Assembly: GCA_029865195.1 (NCBI GenBank)
Contig: JAOUHH010000101.1
Coordinates: 1 to 9,223 of the forward strand
Source of the DNA: Desulfobulbaceae bacterium
Lineage (GTDB): Bacteria > Desulfobacterota > Desulfobulbia > Desulfobulbales > UBA5123
DNA length: 9,223 bases
Reading direction: 5' to 3'
Shown: positions 7,332 to 9,223 of the stretch, piece by piece
How the letters are laid out: the number at the start of each line of letters is the position of its first letter
Numbering within the stretch: position 1 is the first letter of the stretch
Translations under genes and position numbers: made by a program
The notes under the pieces: model-generated
What the model saw: only the letters and a program-made list of their open reading frames with translations
Database searches by the model: none
What the model was told of the DNA's origin: nothing

Positions 7332-8062
7332 AGAAGCTGCGGCTGGATAAACTGCTGCTGCAAAGGAACCTGGTCGACAGCCGTCAGAAGGCGCAAGGCT
7401 TGATCGTCGCCGGCCAGGTCTGGGTGAACGGCCTCCGCTGCGACAAGACGGGCAGCCAGGTAAGTGATGACTGCACGATCGAGATTAAGGGCAACGAATG
7501 CCCCTTTGTCAGCCGGGGCGGCCTGAAGCTTGCCAAGGGGCTGCCCTATTTCCAGATCGACCCAACCGGCCTCGTCTGCGCCGACATCGGCGCCTCCACC
7601 GGCGGCTTCACCGACTGCCTGCTACAGAACGGCGCCGCCAAGGTTTTCGCCGTTGATGTCGGCTACGGCCAGTTGGACTGGCGGCTCCGCCAGGATGACC
7701 GGGTGGTGGTCCTGGAGCGCACCAACGCCCGCTACCTGACCGCCGACACCCTCGGCGAACCCATCGACCTGGCGGTCATCGATGCCGCCTTCATCTCCCT
7801 CAAGATCCTGCTGCCGCCTCTCCTCCCCCTGTTCCGGGACAAGGCTTCCATTCTCGCCCTGATCAAACCGCAATTCGAGGTGGGGCGGGATTTCATCGGC
7901 AAGGGCGGCGTGGTCCGCGACCCGGCCCTGCACGAAAAGGTGATCGCCGACATCCTTGCTTTCGTCGAGACCATCGGCCTCGTCAGTCAGGGCGTCACCG
8001 ATTCACCGATCCTTGGCCCCAAGGGCAACCGGGAGTTTCTCATACACATGGTTTCCCGTTAA
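7328..8062 (+). CDS. tlyA: TlyA-family rRNA 2'-O-ribose methyltransferase (hemolysin A family)
   Basis: TlyA proteins methylate the 2'-O of cytidine in rRNA using S-adenosylmethionine; some were first named hemolysins. The 244-residue product has an N-terminal S4 RNA-binding domain (about 3-60, LRLDKLLLQRNLVDSRQKAQ onward), the linker VSRGGLKLAKGL (61-72), and a FtsJ-like methyltransferase domain with SAM loop DIGASTGGFTD (86-96). Candidate catalytic tetrad residues are Lys67, Asp152 (AVIDAAF), Lys180 (IKPQFEVG) and Glu236, in the order and spacing known for the family. Length is slightly short of the common 260-270. The start has only a weak GGA upstream but is joined to glmM through an ATGA-linked mini-ORF. 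Its 3' end overlaps the convergent HD-GYP gene by 23 bp. The exact rRNA target cannot be told from the sequence. Confidence 0.92.
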   Translation: MKKLRLDKLLLQRNLVDSRQKAQGLIVAGQVWVNGLRCDKTGSQVSDDCTIEIKGNECPFVSRGGLKLAKGLPYFQIDPTGLVCADIGASTGGFTDCLLQNGAAKVFAVDVGYGQLDWRLRQDDRVVVLERTNARYLTADTLGEPIDLAVIDAAFISLKILLPPLLPLFRDKASILALIKPQFEVGRDFIGKGGVVRDPALHEKVIADILAFVETIGLVSQGVTDSPILGPKGNREFLIHMVSR

Positions 8063-9223
8063 AACCGACGCCCCCACTCCCGGTGGCCCCGGCTTGGTCC
8101 GTATCGGCTGCCCTACCCAAGTGATAGTGCTTCCCCTTCCACTCAAAGTTGTCCAACTGGCCCTCGGAGAGAAACTTCCTGGCATAGTGCACGGCCAACC
8201 CGCTCTCCACCAGCAGATCACAGAGTACGCCGTCAAGATGGTTATCCTGAACCATTTCCGCCATGATCTCCATCGCTTCGGACATCTTCTTCCCCGTCTT
8301 GTAGGGCCGGTCGGCGGCGGTTAGCGCCTCGAAGATATCAGCCACCGCCAGCATCCTGGCCGGCAAGGGGATATCCGCGCCGTGCAACCCCTGCGGGTAG
8401 CCGGTCCCATCCAGTTTCTCGTGATGCATCGCCGCATAGGCAGGCACCCGCGCAAACTTCTTCGGGAAGGACAACTTGGCCAGCATGGAGTTGGTGACAT
8501 TGACGTGATTCCTGATCACCCCCATCTCGTGATCGGTAAGCGTCCCCCGCCGGACCGAAAGATTCTCGACCTCGTCATCGCTGAGCAATGGAATCTCCCG
8601 ACCGTCCACCGCCAAGGTGACCTCGCGCAATGAGCGAATCCGCTCCAGCGACGCATCAGCAACGAATTCACAGCCGTTATTGACGGAGGCGACAAAGTCC
8701 AGGTCATCCGTCAGCGCTCTTGCCTCCGCGCTCTCCCCGGCCGGAAGATCAACGCCGGCAAACAACAACGCCTCCCGCAGCCGGCGAATCTCGGCATCCC
8801 GCTTCAGAATCTCTATCCGGTGGCGAATCACCTCGATCCGGTCGGAAAGTGTTTCAAGCTTGGTGCCCTTGTCGATAATATGTTCCGGGGTGGTGATCTT
8901 GCCGACATCATGCATCCAGGCGGCAAGGCGAATCTCCGCCAACTGCTCGGAGCTGAAGGATACCGCCCCGTACGGACCGTCGGCGACGTCATTGACAGCC
9001 TCCACAAGCTGCTCTGAAATCTCCGCCACCCGAATGATATGGCCGTTGGTATAGGGCGACTTCTCATCAATGGCGTGACCGATCGCCTGCAGAAAGGAAA
9101 ACAGCAGATTTTCCAGATCCCGCACCAACCGCATCTTGGTCAGGGCGATGGCCGCCTGGGAGGCCAGACTCATGATCCGCCCTTCGTCGCCGACCGCAAA
9201 CGGAATCACCTCGCCGCTCCGCC
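8040..9223 (-). CDS. GAF and HD-GYP domain protein, probable c-di-GMP phosphodiesterase (5' end outside window)
   Basis: HD-GYP proteins hydrolyse the second messenger c-di-GMP. The frame is open to the window edge, and the codons before the GTG at 9209 read SGEV, continuing into IPFAVGDEGRIMSLASQAA, the C-terminal end of a GAF sensor domain. The true start therefore lies beyond 9223. Counting from that GTG, the HD pair is His100-Asp101 (MHDVGK), the next expected metal ligand is His235 (IRNH), and the hallmark HHEKLDGTGYPQGL is at 262-275. Key metal-ligand motifs look intact. Between the HD pair and His235 are about 134 residues instead of roughly 30, so an insertion of about 100 residues, partly helical and charged (DRIEVIRHRIEILKRDAEIR), splits the core. 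The last 25 residues are Gly/Ala-rich; the final seven codons overlap tlyA. It is transcribed towards tlyA. Confidence 0.9.
   Translation of the reverse strand, partial: RSGEVIPFAVGDEGRIMSLASQAAIALTKMRLVRDLENLLFSFLQAIGHAIDEKSPYTNGHIIRVAEISEQLVEAVNDVADGPYGAVSFSSEQLAEIRLAAWMHDVGKITTPEHIIDKGTKLETLSDRIEVIRHRIEILKRDAEIRRLREALLFAGVDLPAGESAEARALTDDLDFVASVNNGCEFVADASLERIRSLREVTLAVDGREIPLLSDDEVENLSVRRGTLTDHEMGVIRNHVNVTNSMLAKLSFPKKFARVPAYAAMHHEKLDGTGYPQGLHGADIPLPARMLAVADIFEALTAADRPYKTGKKMSEAMEIMAEMVQDNHLDGVLCDLLVESGLAVHYARKFLSEGQLDNFEWKGKHYHLGRAADTDQAGATGSGGVGFNGKPCV

Overview
This 9.2 kb window looks like ordinary chromosomal DNA from a GC-rich, Gram-negative bacterium, most likely a deltaproteobacterium (Desulfobacterota or related). 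That placement is inferred from the gene set, the high GC content and the protein style (tryptophan operon, CdaA/YbbR/GlmM, TlyA, GAF plus HD-GYP). No rRNA or other phylogenetic marker confirms it. I see no mobile element, CRISPR array, tRNA or rRNA.

Left half, minus strand, read from right to left. rpsT (ribosomal protein S20, UUG start) lies behind a good sigma70-type promoter and a roughly 120-nt structured 5' UTR. About 60 nt after its stop codon comes a 25-codon leader ORF with a strong Shine-Dalgarno and two Trp codons, the second directly before the stop. It is followed by a 15-bp intrinsic terminator with a U tract, and then by trpE, trpG, trpD and what appear to be the first eight codons of the next gene (probably trpC), cut by the window edge. 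The leader contains a segment that can pair with the 5' arm of the terminator, so the layout fits ribosome-mediated transcription attenuation of the trp operon. There is no other obvious rpsT terminator and no obvious trp promoter, so the same hairpin may both end rpsT transcription and attenuate trp.

Right half, plus strand, divergent from rpsT: cdaA (membrane diadenylate cyclase), cdaR/ybbR (its membrane-anchored YbbR-domain partner), glmM (phosphoglucosamine mutase) and tlyA (S4-domain 2'-O-ribose rRNA methyltransferase). The first three form a widely conserved cluster linking c-di-AMP synthesis to cell-wall precursor supply. cdaA and cdaR overlap. glmM and tlyA are bridged by a 14-codon mini-ORF that shares ATGA overlaps with both genes.

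Right edge, minus strand: the 3' part of a GAF plus HD-GYP protein (probable c-di-GMP phosphodiesterase) with an insertion of about 100 residues inside the HD-GYP core. Its 3' end overlaps the end of tlyA convergently by 23 bp. The most interesting signal is the trp leader/attenuator between rpsT and trpE.
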